Below, piece by piece: positions 23,033-34,500 of a DNA stretch of 64,000 nt. The notes beneath the pieces were generated by a model that saw only the letters and a program-made list of their open reading frames with translations, ran no database searches and was not told where the DNA came from. The position numbers and the translations under genes were made by a program. The DNA is from Cryptolaemus montrouzieri. Lineage: Eukaryota > Arthropoda > Insecta > Coleoptera > Coccinellidae. The stretch covers positions 55,728,155 through 55,792,154 of the forward strand of contig JABFTP020000001.1 of assembly GCA_013387265.2 (NCBI GenBank), read 5' to 3'. Position 1 is the first letter of the stretch. The number at the start of each line of letters is the position of its first letter.

Positions 23033-24730
23033 CCAGCTGACCCGGCGAACCCTGTTCCGCCATGAAGGCAATAAATAAGCAGATTTGGGAATGTATTAAT
23101 TTTTTTTTTATTAGACAACAAAGAAAAATTAAGTATTTACATTGATCATTTTTTTTATTTCTGTATTTTAGTACATGGGTTGCTCTTCACTTAAGTACCT
23201 AGTGATAGACGACATTTCTGTTTTATTATCAGGCGTAAAAACAAACAACGCAGATGTTCTTCTGACCCGTGAACATCCACATATAATTGACTATGAGAAA
23301 AACATGGATGTTCTAGATTCAAACCAAAAACTTTCAAGAATTGGCCTTGTGATTTGTTAATGGCCATGGCAAATGCAAGACGGATCAGAAATTGAAGTCT
23401 TGAATTCAAACGGCATATCGCTTGGGATCATCTGGATCCTCGGAGTGAGAATTCCTCAGCTTTGAATTTTCCTTTCAGAATGGTCACGTAAATTACATTG
23501 TTCATCAATTTTTTAACTACCAAACGCTTACCGTTGCACAGTTCTGGTTGGTTAATGTTTCGAAGCATGATTACTACGGAGCCAACCTTTAAGCGTAAAT
23601 TGTGCGGTGGTAATCGAGGCACATCCAAGGAGTCTGAAAATTCAATTAGATAGTTGATAGCTTCATCTCCATTTGTGACCCAGTCAATAGATTTGAATGA
23701 ATACATTGTTCCAATGATCTTATTTTGAATTATGTAGTTTAGGTCATCTACATCTTTATTCTTAGTCGCCAAAATTGCGCGCTCACTCAACCATTCATTA
23801 TTTTTATAGTTGGAAATAATGTTTGTTGATAAGTTCGTCTTTTGATGAGACACAATTACAGAAATTATTTGGAAATGATATCAATCCGCTCGATTCATCG
23901 ATAGGTACTTGACCATTACCGATAGTCAGCAATTACTCCGAGAAATCTTCAGCAGATGTATCATTGAGCAATGTAACTCTCATGTTTGTTATCAGCTGCA
24001 GTTTCTTCACATAGCGCCATAGATTCGATGATTTGAGGCAAGCGGTTAATTCGTCGGCAGCCGTAGTACTTAGAATTACTGGCAGTGTTTGGCGGAAATC
24101 GCCAGACAGTAAAATCATTTCTCTATCTCGAGTCATTGCGTAAATCTTTCAATGTTCGGTTGAGTGCTTCTAATGCACGTTTATGCGCCATTGAGCATTC
24201 GTCCCAGATGATGATTTTCGATGCCGATAAAACTGCCATTGCTGAGTGTTTTGCAATATTACACGTTGGTTCTTCAACAGTTTGAAGATTTAACGGTAAT
24301 TTCAATGCTGAATGAGCATCCTTTTAACAATGTGGCTGCTATTCCGGTAAACACGATGTCGGATCTCGCAAGAACAGTGGCTAAAACTACTGACATGAGG
24401 AATGTCTTACCAGTTCCACCAGGGGCATCTAGGAAATATAAATTACCATTTTCATTGTCGACTGCCTTCATTAAAGCATCATAAACTTTCCTTTTTTTCC
24501 TTTATTCTTTCGTTTTAGAGTTCACTTCACTTTTTTTATATTGATTTCTTACAAAAATGTAATTATCATCCATACGTCCAAGTCACACGGGAACGCTGTC
24601 GAACGGGATAAACAGTATCCTATGTCCGTCTCCAGGCTCTAAGCTACCTACCCACCAATTTTTAGCCATATCTGTACAGCCGTTCTCGAGTTTTTAATAG
24701 TGAAACTAACTCCACTTTTATATATATAGA
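23033..24730 (-). mobile_element. Internally deleted Helitron with both termini
   Basis: Read on the minus strand, the element starts with TCTATATATATAAAAGTGG at 24730, preceded by A, and ends with CTGG (the CTRR rule) at 23033, followed by T. Just inside the 3' end is a hairpin: GGCGGAAC and GTTCGCC around a short loop, then GGGTCAG and CTGG. This is the A|TC...CTRR|T arrangement of Helitrons, which insert between A and T without duplication. The whole copy is about 1.7 kb, against several kb for autonomous ones. It contains the helicase remnant but no Rep (HUH nuclease) domain, so it is an internal deletion derivative. Confidence 0.82.
23191..24484 (-). pseudogene. Helitron Pif1-type helicase, fragmented
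   Basis: From 24484 downward the minus strand reads NLYFLDAPGGTGKTFLMSVV with the Walker A GGTGKT, then IIIWDECSMAHKRALEALNR with the Walker B DECSM, LLSGDFRQTLPVI (helicase motif with GDFRQ), a region with LRLKVGSVVIMLRNINQPEL and CNGKRLV, and finally AFAMAINKSQGQFLKVFGLN. These are the ordered motifs of the Pif1/RecD2-like helicase of Helitrons. At least three frameshifts separate the blocks, with stops between. Upstream Rep is absent. The protein would unwind DNA during rolling-circle transposition. Confidence 0.9.
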
Positions 24731-25485
24731 TGTATATAAATGTTGTTCGATTTGTTTACAATGATGCTTTAAATTATCAAAAGACTTTATGAATAAATTG
24801 GAAAACTCTGAAATAATTCATTCGAACAATTTTTAAGGTGAACTAAAACTAAAGGACATTTATTAATGAGCAAATTACATGTCTCAATTCGTTAGAAGAA
24901 AAATTAGAAGGAGTAAAGAACTAGATAAAACATTTTTACTACCGACTTATGAACTCCTTAAAGATATTCAAAACGTAGTTAGCGCTTATCATGCTGATTG
25001 TCTCGTGTAACACCTGAAATAGTGGAAGGATATTAATCAAAATGTCTACTTTAATTAACTGCTAACTTGCAATTATGAGTGTGGGACAGGTTTTCCCACT
25101 GCATAATTACATGAATGAAAAGATAATCATCTACAAAAAATAATTCCATAAAAATTATTTAAATTAATGAAGCTGCAGTCTGAATTTAGCGTAATGAATC
25201 TTTCATGAATTCTCATTCGGTTTCATGAAAAATTCAAGAAATTCGTGTAATTAAATGAAATGCTGTATTTTGCTAGCCAGTCATTTGCACATGCCTTTAC
25301 CGATCCAGTTTTTCTTTGATTGAAAAAATTCGTTTCATTCCGAATTAAGGTTTTTTGTGGAAAATCAAGGAAGAGTCAACCGCGAATAACAATCAACTTT
25401 CTCAACAAACAACGGACTTCTCATAAATAAAGCAACGAATAGATCTCTAAGCTTCTATTTCTTTTCTTTAAAATATTCATTTGGA
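24731..25485. other. Unassigned stretch
   Basis: AT-rich DNA between the Helitron 5' terminus and the next PLE. No coding frame or repeat recognised. Confidence 0.45.
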
Positions 25486-25554
25486 GAGGGACAAACCGAT
25501 AATGGGACGAATAACATACAAATATTGCTCATATTGGGTACTTACATACAACTT

Positions 25555-25685
25555 CAAGTTAAAATTATAAAAAGCTTTCGCTCAACAAGAGAAAATGAAG
25601 AACTACATGTAGGTAACAAAACTTCAAGTTAAAATTATTAAAATATTTCTTTCAACATCGAATATAAAAACTACATGTAGGTTCA
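25555..25685. repeat. Local imperfect duplication in the left PLE arm
   Basis: AACTTCAAGTTAAAATTAT followed by a variable part and AAACTACATGTAGGT-like sequence occurs twice in succession with a period of about 67 bp. The right arm has only one copy, so the duplication arose after or during insertion of the left copy. Confidence 0.6.
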
Positions 25686-25982
25686 CAAGTGACTATCACA
25701 ACAGGTTGAAACACAAATGAAATTGGTCGAGCAAAGAATTTCAGTTTTGCAAAAAACCCATGTTAATTGACATATTATCTGTCATATAAACTTCAAAATA
25801 CACTGTTACATAAAAAGAAGTATATTCTATGTCAGTACAGAGTTCATACGCAAGAAAAAGAAGAAAAACCAATGCGTACAACGTGACCTCAAACACTATC
25901 CAACCTATAAAATTACGATACGTCGAGCAAAATATAAACAAAACAATCATGAAATTAAGGAGACCTGTCACATCAACCTAGA

Positions 25983-26432
25983 ATGTTGAACAACTATGTT
26001 GGAGTGCCATATGACACATATATGGAGGAACATATGAAAAACATTTTGAAGCCTGTTTTGTTGTGCCTACTTGGTATACAATGCATTTCACTCAATCTAT
26101 TGTTTTCAAACTCAAGTCTATTGATCCCCTGGATCAATCAGAGCTATGCATGCGAGAGTGTCTATGTGGGAGAAACTCAACAATATTTACGAAGGAGATT
26201 ATACCAACATAACTATCATTTTAAAAACATGAATTCGGATCATTCTTCATTGTGTCAACATTCTTTAGATACTGGTCATTCTTTTAAATTCGAAGAAGCA
26301 AAAATTTTACATAAGAGCCCACGTAGGGACAATCGTCTTGCCCTTGAAACCTTGTATACTTATACTACTGAGAATTGTGTCAATTCACTTACGGGAGTGA
26401 AGGGTATGAACATTTTAAAAAACCTGTTGTAG
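25983..26432 (+). CDS. GIY-YIG endonuclease domain of a Penelope-like element
   Basis: A 149-residue frame. The N-terminal 50 residues are not recognisable and probably out of register. From about residue 55 it reads YACESVYVGETQQYLRRRLY followed by QHNYHFKN, then LDTGHSFKFEEA and RLALETLYTY. This gives the YVG motif, a downstream arginine in the RRRLYQH helix, a conserved histidine and the catalytic glutamate candidate in ALETLY, so the nuclease core appears intact. The frame ends at MNILKNLL, shortly before the right inverted arm. The upstream RT is missing, so this is a 3' fragment of an element and not a host gene. The first methionine is not a likely true start. Confidence 0.75.
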   Translation: MLNNYVGVPYDTYMEEHMKNILKPVLLCLLGIQCISLNLLFSNSSLLIPWINQSYACESVYVGETQQYLRRRLYQHNYHFKNMNSDHSSLCQHSLDTGHSFKFEEAKILHKSPRRDNRLALETLYTYTTENCVNSLTGVKGMNILKNLL

Positions 26433-26843
26433 GTAATTATATTCGGGTAATTGTTGACTGGTCTCCTTAATTTCATCATTCTTTTGTTTATATTTTGCTT
26501 GACGTATCGTAATTTTATAGGATATATAGTGTTTGAGGTCACGTTGTATGCATTGATTTTTCTTCTTCTTCTTGCGTATGAACTTTGTATTGACAAAGAA
26601 TATACTATACTATTGTGTTAGTCACTTGTGAACGAGAGATTTTCAATGTTCATAACTTTGAGATTTATGACCAATATGTAGCTTTTTATTTGCTCTTGTT
26701 GAGCGAACGATTTTTATAATTTTAACTTGAAGTTTTATTCTAATGTTTTAATCAATGTAAGTACCCAATATGAGAAATATTTGTACGTTATTCGTCCCAT
26801 TTTCGGTTTGTCTCTCTCCAAATGTAAATTTATTTGTAGTTCC

Positions 26844-26880
26844 CTGAGGAAGACACATATCTGTTGTCGAAAAGTTGGAA
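26844..26880 (+). ncRNA. Hammerhead-like motif of the 26 kb PLE
   Basis: CTGAGGA at 26844 fits CUGANGA exactly; GACA and TGTC form stem II around a nine-base loop; GAAA is at 26869-26872. The bases after GAAA (AGTTGG) do not make a clear stem III and cleavage triplet, so the motif is recognisable but probably damaged. Confidence 0.55.
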
Positions 26881-26885
26881 AGTCT

Positions 26886-28285
26886 GTTGCATATTGGTGG
26901 ACTTGGAACTGATTACATAACTCAACCGCAAATGAAACAATTCGGGCAGGAATTTATTGGGCGTCTCAGATCATCAACGACGATTATTTCATTTATTGAG
27001 GCTCTAGAAAATGTTGAAGGGAGAGACACTTATTTAGGACAAAAAGAAAAATCATAATTTCTGCATAAGGTTTTTATCATAACCAAGAATGAAGTATTTG
27101 CTTAGTTCTATTTTCATTTTGCTCGTTATGACCTCAGAATTTTTTCAGTTGGAAATCGGGATGTATTTACTTATTGAATTAAAAGAATATTTTATGTCAT
27201 ATTGACGAATGTAGATGTGAGTAAAAACACGATAAGAGGAAAGAATAGTATTCAGAATGGATAAATACTCGAATAACAGAAAACAAATTGGAACAAAACC
27301 CATTTGACACATCAGTTTCCTCTGTGAGTCTGTGAAAGTGTAAACGAAAATTGGAAATGAAATCAATGTTTTCACGATTCATTCAACATACATCTTTCTT
27401 CGAGCAAAAGCTGCAAATCCTTTTTTTTCCACAAATGAAAGTGGAAAAGGCCAATTTCTTGGTCATTGTATGATAACGTATCTTGAATGAACAGGTGTAG
27501 TAAAAAACCAACGATCTGTTGAAGGTGTCCCATTTTCAATAGTTCATTACGGCAGACATGTGAAATACCGCAAATAAAGAAAAATGACACCTCATCTCGT
27601 TCTTCGATTTCGAGAAAAATTCACTAGAGAAAACAGATCTTCCGTTTTCGTATTAATCAGAATTATTCCCGATTTCTAGATTTTCCGGAATTTCGGCATA
27701 TGCCAACATCAGGGTTGCTATCAAACATTGGTGAAAATATTTTGACATTCTTGGGGCACTTTTTCGAGTAGTATGCAACTACGAATAGTTAAACAGTTTG
27801 CGAATTATAATTTAATTGATTTTTTGAATATAAACCATAAGTAAATTTGGACAGAATAGGAAAAGTATTTTTTCTCTTTCTGAATCTATATAACGTGTCG
27901 AAAAAATTTCCTCAAAATTGTGAATTCTACATGGAATGCAAATTTTTTAGTTTCATCAAGTATCCTGGTGCGAATGTACGCAAAAAAAGATCCCAAATGT
28001 TTTGAATTATATGATCGTAACAATGGAGTCTACATATAATAAGAACAAACGAGAATTATTTATTATTCATGAGTAAGGAAATATAGAAATCAATAAGTGA
28101 TAGAAGACCAAAAACTATCTTAAATAATCAAAAGTATTTCCATTATTAATAATTCAAATTTCACAACATCCAGAAACATTTCTGCATGCGTTTTGAGTTT
28201 GTACATCCCCCCGAGGAAAATATCCGCCAGGGTTGAATCTGCTGAATGAAATCATTAGTCCTTTTGTTCTCATCTAGTTAACACC
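26886..28285. other. Unassigned stretch
   Basis: No gene supported. Overlapping short minus-strand frames at 27145-27590 are AT-rich and carry no motif. Confidence 0.5.
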
Positions 28286-28289
28286 GAAA

Positions 28290-28690
28290 GGTTTGTTTAA
28301 AAATGCAATTTTGTTTATTGTGGGGTTGCATTGTCATGTTGAAAAAAGGCTAATTTTTTCGAGCCAAAAGGATTTCATCTTGGAAAACCTGACTATGCTC
28401 TCATTTGTTGCATATATATAGCGCCAACACACGGTGGTTCAATGAAACACACCAAACATTAGAACCAAATCGCTTCCCGATGGGGATGAACATCGGACCG
28501 ATGCTCATTATTAAGATTGAATAAACCGTCACTGGTCGCTCTCACCTCATCAGTCCATACGGTGTGCTGGTAGCGTTCGAGATTTTCTCTTGACTTTTCA
28601 TGATAACGTCGGCAAAGCTCTAGCTATCGCTCATAATTCCTTGGCTGTAGAAAATGAGATTTTTACATCTCAAAAGGTTAAAATATCTCT
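28290..28690 (-). pseudogene. Tc1/mariner-type transposase relic
   Basis: Minus-strand reading gives RRYHEKSRENLERYQHTVWT, DEVRATSDGLFNLNNEHRSD, VHPHREAIWF and, further on, KLAFFQHDNATPQ. VWTDEV fits the first catalytic block, with its aspartate, and FQHDNATP fits the second. SDGLFNLNNEH is the post-catalytic segment seen in DUF4817-associated transposases. Stops are frequent, and neither the N-terminal DNA-binding region nor the third catalytic block is found. Confidence 0.6.
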
Positions 28691-29252
28691 TTTCTGACGA
28701 TTCGCAAAAAACTTAATTTCGGTATCGCACTCTCTGCTTCAAGTTGCATACATGAAATAAGTGGATTTTCAGGAACAGCTCATAAAACTTCTACTGTAAA
28801 TTCTTTATTGTCTAATTTGGTGTGATTTTATTCTCTGAGTGCTTTGAAAGAACCAGTGTTCATGCGATTCTCTTCCTATCTTTGGAATATAGACTTGTGA
28901 CATTGTCTTCTGTCAGAAAAACAAACAGAATTCTGAACATTCTGAGCTTAGCATTCCAATACGTCGATTTTCCAAAATTTCCAAAATTCACATCTTCATA
29001 CAAAAGTGTAAGCTAAGTATTTTTGAACTAACGAAGGGAATTGAATAATGGGCTTATTCGAACAGTTTTCGTTGTGAACATTGATTATTTGAAATGTTTT
29101 GAATGAATATATACCAGCGTACTAGATGGTACCATAGAATGTTCATAGAATTTTAATTCTTGAAAAAAAAAATTTCCAGGCAATCTACATATATTCGAGG
29201 ATCCAGGAAAATCCTGAGTAACTCGAAAACAAAAGAAGATAGCAGCGATATA
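28691..29252. other. Unassigned stretch
   Basis: No supported gene. The 64-residue frame at 28822-29016 has no motif. The TA at 29251-29252 is the target duplication of the next element. Confidence 0.45.
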
Positions 29253-30786
29253 AACACCTCAAAAAAGTCTAGGGAACACTTCTGAATATCGATATATCGT
29301 ATCCAGAACGATTAATATGGGCAATTTCAAATCAAATTATGTAGAGTGCCGCTACAGATTTCAGTTTTTTTTTATAAAAAACTAAAAATGCAGCAGATGC
29401 GACGCTGTTTTATAATCATTTCATGTATTCAGTGTTTGAAATCAGTTAGTCGGCACTTTGTTTCTGTTTTAAGCACAAATAAAAGATTCAAGTTTTGTGA
29501 TTCGGCCCAAGGAAATACGACATTTGACAAGAGAAGAGATGTTACGAGCTGTTGGCATGCTCCAAACTGGGAGCTCAAAACGGGAAGTATTCAGGGTTCT
29601 GGGAAGTAGCCCAAGTGTCATAAACCGTTTATGGTCGCGTTTCAATGAAACAGGTGGCGTAGAAGAACGCCATACAGGTTGTTTCAGGATTACTACAGTC
29701 GCCCAAGACCGATTCTTGGTTTTACAAGCCAGAAGAGATCGTACTACCACAGCATCTCAATTAGCTCAAGAGCTATCACGAGTTCCTAATGTACAAATTT
29801 CCGACGAAACTGTGAGAAATCGATTGCACGAAGGTCAACTCCACTCCAGACGTCCTTTAAGAGTTCCACTACTGACCCATAGAAATCGCGCTGCTCGTTT
29901 AGCTTGGTACCAAGAACACGTAAACTGGGATCAAGAGAGGTGGGCCACAGTTCTCTTCAGTGATGAATCTAGATTTAGTTATTATCCCGATTCGGGAAGA
30001 ATTCGAATATGGAGGGAACCTGAAAAGCAAAACCGTCTCCAGCATGCTCGAGAAGTTGTTAGACAGGGAGGCGGATCAGTGATGTTTAGGGGAGGTATAC
30101 GCCTTGGTGGAAGAACTGACGTCGTTTTCATACAGAAAAATCTCGCGGGAAATTCTTACGCAAGTGAGATAGTTTTACCTGTAGTGGTACCGCATCTCCA
30201 AACAATGGGTCAAAATCCACTCTTCCAACAAGATAATGCCCCTCCCCATCGTGCAAGAGTTGTCTTGAACGTTCTTGAAGATAATGATATCGATCTTCTA
30301 CCGTGGCAATCCTGATCCGCAGATCTGAATCCCATCGAACATGTTTGGGACACCCTAAAAAAAATCTTCTGCGCAAAACGTCTTCCATCATGAACAGGAG
30401 CTTCGATTAGCAGTTCAGGGGGCTTGGAATGACTTAGGCCAAAATGTAATAGACAATTTAATATCGAGCATGCCACGACGTTGCCAAAGTGTCCTTAATA
30501 ACAGAGGTGGACCTTCTGGGTACTGAAAAATATAAGTGCTTCTATATCGTTTCGAAAATATTAGTTCAGGATTTTTTTTGCGTTTTATCAAATTTCGTCA
30601 TTTTCAAATTTCAAATTTTTTTTTTATAATAGGTGCTTTGAAGAAGTCAAATATTATTTTGTTTTCTTGAGAATACATTATATACAATTAATCCTAACAA
30701 AAACCGAAAGATTTCTATAAATTCGAATCATCAAATTCATATTTTAAAGATATTGGTAAGTGTTCCCTAGACTTTTTTAAGGTGTT
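29253..30786 (+). mobile_element. Tc1-type transposon, copy 1, with both TIRs
   Basis: The element begins AACACCTCAAAAAAGTCTAG at 29253 and ends with the inverted counterpart (CTAGACTTTTTTAAGGTGTT) at 30786. Each end is flanked by TA, the Tc1/mariner target duplication. The TIRs are about 28 bp with one mismatch visible. Length is about 1.53 kb, normal for a Tc1 element. The single transposase gene lies inside on the plus strand. Confidence 0.93.
29497..30526 (+). pseudogene. Tc1-type transposase, copy 1
   Basis: Near-complete DDE transposase. N-terminal helix-turn-helix: MLRAVGMLQTGSSKREVF then SPSVINRLWSRFNETG; second DNA-binding part ending in TTTASQLAQELSRV. Catalytic blocks: VLFSDESRF (D), LFQQDNAPPHRA (D), DLNPIEHVWD (E), so all three acidic residues are kept. 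Damage: TGA in place of the expected CGA arginine codon at 30313-30315, then a net 2-base deletion in the A run and the GCGC region after HVWD, which shifts the frame to the end (TGA at 30524). The start is also lost: at 29509 the codon AAG aligns with the ATG of copy 2. The open frame from 29497 begins at GTG and is not a real start. It would have performed cut-and-paste transposition. Confidence 0.92.
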
Positions 30787-31289
30787 TATTTTCATTATCG
30801 AAGTCTCCTCGAAAATCGAGGAAAGAAATGGGGCAATTTATTTTTTCTATTTGAAGTATTTGACATAGCTGCCGTACTAAAACATAGAAAATGGGACACG
30901 CTGTTCAACAGGTTTATTCTGAATAGGGGACTCTTTAATGGTTTTGGTTGGCAAATTTCTATTATATTAATGTAAGTATGAGCTTTATATATGAAGGATA
31001 CCATAGACACACCCACGTCGAGTTGATATGCCATAGAAGAACAGAAAATCATGGAGTTAGCTGCTTACAGCTTCCAGAAAGATATGCAAACTCAACTTGC
31101 CAATTGTATATACCTGTGATATATTGAAACAACGGTTTCATGACCACTGATCAGTATGAGACACATCAGACGAGGTAAACCACTTACTATTGCACTAAAC
31201 TACCGTAAATGGTGGACATACCTCTTATAAGGATCATAAATACCTACACTAATATCAAGTATTATAGTGTAATCTCATTTACCAGTTAT
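30787..31289. other. Unassigned stretch
   Basis: No gene or known repeat recognised between the Tc1 right end and the dispersed repeat. Confidence 0.45.
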
Positions 31290-31590
31290 CACCCTTACTA
31301 TGTCGGTGCAGTTAATTCAATAATCACTAACCGATGTAATCACCTTCGTTCATTCATTATTCTTGATCATTCATTCATATTTATCAAAGGACGTGTGCAC
31401 AATGTTACAATGCAAAATAGAGCATTCACTAATCATCAATCAGTTGTAATATATAATGGAATAACACCGGTCGTCTCTTTGCTCATTAGAGCGGTAACAA
31501 AACAAAATAACGGAAAGGTTTCGATTCCTGGATATAGATGTTCAGCTAATTCGATCCACTCACTGTAGACATAACAGTGGCGTAGCATGA
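31290..31590 (+). repeat. Dispersed repeat, copy B of an unnamed family
   Basis: Same-orientation relative of 17040-17335; see that entry for the shared blocks. An open frame of 119 codons (31209-31568) crosses this copy but is not conserved in the other, so I take it as chance. Confidence 0.7.
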
Positions 31591-34500
31591 AAGTTGAAAT
31601 TACATGATAAAAAAATAATCTTCATAACATTTGCATTTGAAAGATTCCTCAGACTATACATATCCTCAGAACAATACTTATAACCTAATAGAAATACTCG
31701 AAATAGAACATCCATAATCATCACACCCTTATTTTAAAAAATATAGATGTTCTTAGAGAAGAAAATCCAAACATACGTTATGATATAAAACATTTTTTTT
31801 CATTTTCAGTTTATGGATTTTATGCAGTTTAAATAGAGATTAAAGAATTGAAAATTATACAAAATGTGCTCCAACGAAAATTTGACTTCCCCTTTTAACA
31901 ATTTAACTGATACTAGCAGAAAAAGCTAAAACATTTTATGCTTTTTATGCAAGCAGGACCTCTTTCAAGGTTGATTCGATTGTTGAATCACATCTTCATC
32001 ATCCTTCAACTCAAAATGATTATACGGAAATTAGATCGAATGGCTTTTCGCATCAAAGACCTTCCAATTTTCATCACGCATATATTTGAAGAATCAAACT
32101 ATTGTACAGAATGGAACGTCGGAACGAAATTTATTATTCACTAAACTTGAAATACTTTAAAAAACTGATATATTTCGGGAAAATATTAGGATAGATTCAA
32201 GTCTCTTTCAGAGGAAGGATTTCCACATGTTATTTTGGAACTAGGGGAACCAAAACCCATCCTAAAATACGTTAAATTGCACCTCGGAAAGTATATCCAA
32301 TTCAAGGAAACTTTCAGCTTGGCTTCTTCATTACAGAGTTACCCTATTGAGCTATTAATTCAAAATGACCAACTAGGTTGATTCGGAACAACTTGAATTT
32401 TTCTGGTGAAAGAATAGAGGGAATTGAGGGAACGCTTGGTCTGTTTCTTCTTCTTCTTCTTTAACAAGCAAACAAAAACAAACTATTATGAATTTCTCTT
32501 CATTATTTACAAAGTGGATCAAAAGGACACCCCGCAAAAAGGAACCAATCTACGAGTTATGTAATAATTCCTCAGAAAATTGTATTCCTTTCAGATGTGG
32601 GGTAATTCGACTTTTTTTTGCCATATGATTTTCAAGGCAAGTAAATTAAGAGAGCTGTTTGCTTTGAACACTAGAATAACTTTTTCTCAGAATTAGACTG
32701 GTGTTGAATTTTCATCGGAACACAGTGTATATGAAACTTCTCAGAAATCTCTTGAAGATGGTCTGGTAAATCTAGCAATGATAGCGATTAAGGTGAAATT
32801 AGCTTGTTGTTTTTTAAATAGTTATTTTGATGATTCAGTAATCTTGCAAGTGCTTTGAGATCGATTTTTGAAGTTTTGAAGTAATTATCAAGTTCTGGAG
32901 GATAAATTCCTTCAGATGTAGATGGAATTTTTGTGTATATTTGAGAATCGGAGAAGTTGAAAGTTGTAGGAATTCAGTTCTTCACACGTTGGTGTTAGAT
33001 TGAATTCATAGAATCGCTCAAAGCTTCATTACGCAGGAGTACATTGATTTTGGTGCTGGGTATTACCTCTTGAGTGATTTTCAAGAATGAAAGAGACTTG
33101 AGCAAGCTGACGCTATTCCTCAGCAATATTCGTTCATCATATGAGTGTTCTACCTTCATTCGTATTTATTCCCTATCGATTCTATATGTTAGTAACCTAA
33201 ATTGTATGGAATTGATCTAATTAACTATTGATCCAGATCGTTCATAGAAGTCTCAAAATTAGTTGTACTTGAGGTCCATTAAAGATATCTGCTTTTAGTT
33301 TTTCAGTACTTGAACCATGAAATTTCTGTGAAATAAACTGTCAACATTGACCACTTCTATCGACAGCCTCAACAAATTGCTTTAATTCTCAATGTTAACT
33401 GTAATAGAGGAAAAATGAACGGAGGTTTCGTTTATAAAAATTTCTTCCTAATGATGAGATTCAACTCGATTGTCTCAGAGACAAATGAAGAATATGTATT
33501 CAGCATAACCACTCTATTGACCCAATAAAAAATAATGTGTTATTTCCTGTGAAAGAATTGAAATCATCACGTATTTTCCTTTCACAAGTGTTGGAATGGG
33601 AGCATATTTATTTCTATTATGTAAAAGATTTTCTTTAAGAATTCATTCGATTACTCCTATCAACAACTAGTTGCCATTATTATGCTGATAGATCGTGAAA
33701 CCTATGAAAATCAGCAGACCACTCACATTACAGTAATGAACAAAATTTTAGTCAGATGAAAACAACTGCAATAACCTTCGTTCTCTCGCGCGATATGTAA
33801 ACCCTGGAACGTCTGAGGAAGGGCAATTTATTTTCATTAATATTGACGCTAGTAGCTCAGCACGCTCCTTAGAAAAGAATGAGTCTCTGATGAGGTCTTT
33901 AAGCTCATTCTGCAAAAATGGCTAAGGATCTGATGATTTTTTCGCAGTTTCAAAGTCATCTTTCTTTATCTCCTGAGATTGCTGCACTACTGGTGAAAAG
34001 CTGGTATTGGCACTTTTTCTGAATAAAGAATAGATCTTTGTGCTGAAGAATTAGAATATTTTCATTTTTGGGAATTGCTTTTGTTGATGCTTACTATATC
34101 AGTCATGCGAAAGTAACAGTCGTCATAATGATTTTTTTGTTCTCACCATATCATAGGCATTCCAAATTTCTCCCATTGTAGCAAATGTTCAACGCATAGT
34201 TTACGTATACCATGGAGTACGCACACTCTATTTTTGTACGTAATTTCAATTCCAAGGTAAATAAAATAAAAACGACTCAAAGTATTTGTAATCGATTTAC
34301 GCTGTGGTGAATATATACGCAAGAAATAATACAATACAAAATATAGTAGCATCGTTAACACATCTGGACATTCTAGCCATAATGAAATTATAATAAAAAC
34401 TTCATATGTGTTATTGTAAAAATGGTCATTTGCAAACAAGACTAGCAACAATTTGAAATGAGAGTAGTAGGTGAACTAGAACTGATGAGTTTTAATTAAG

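Larger units (their letters stand above)
25486..26885. mobile_element. Penelope-like element with long inverted arms
   Basis: The left arm (about 25486-25974) and right arm (about 26448-26828) are inverted copies of one another; shared blocks include GGGACGAATAAC, CATATTGGGTACTTACAT, ACTTCAAGTTAAAATTATAA, GTTCATACGCAAGAA and ACGTGACCTCAAACACTAT. Between them is a GIY-YIG reading frame. The right side continues into a hammerhead-like motif at 26844; the left arm stops just before the corresponding point. The left arm carries a block of about 100 bp absent from the right. Confidence 0.75.

Noticed and set aside
29469..29750. Minus-strand frames over the Tc1 transposase (also 30128-30476, 45532-45873 and 45867-46142)
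   Set aside because: They lie antisense to a clear transposase with DDE motifs, and their similarity to each other only reflects that antisense relationship.
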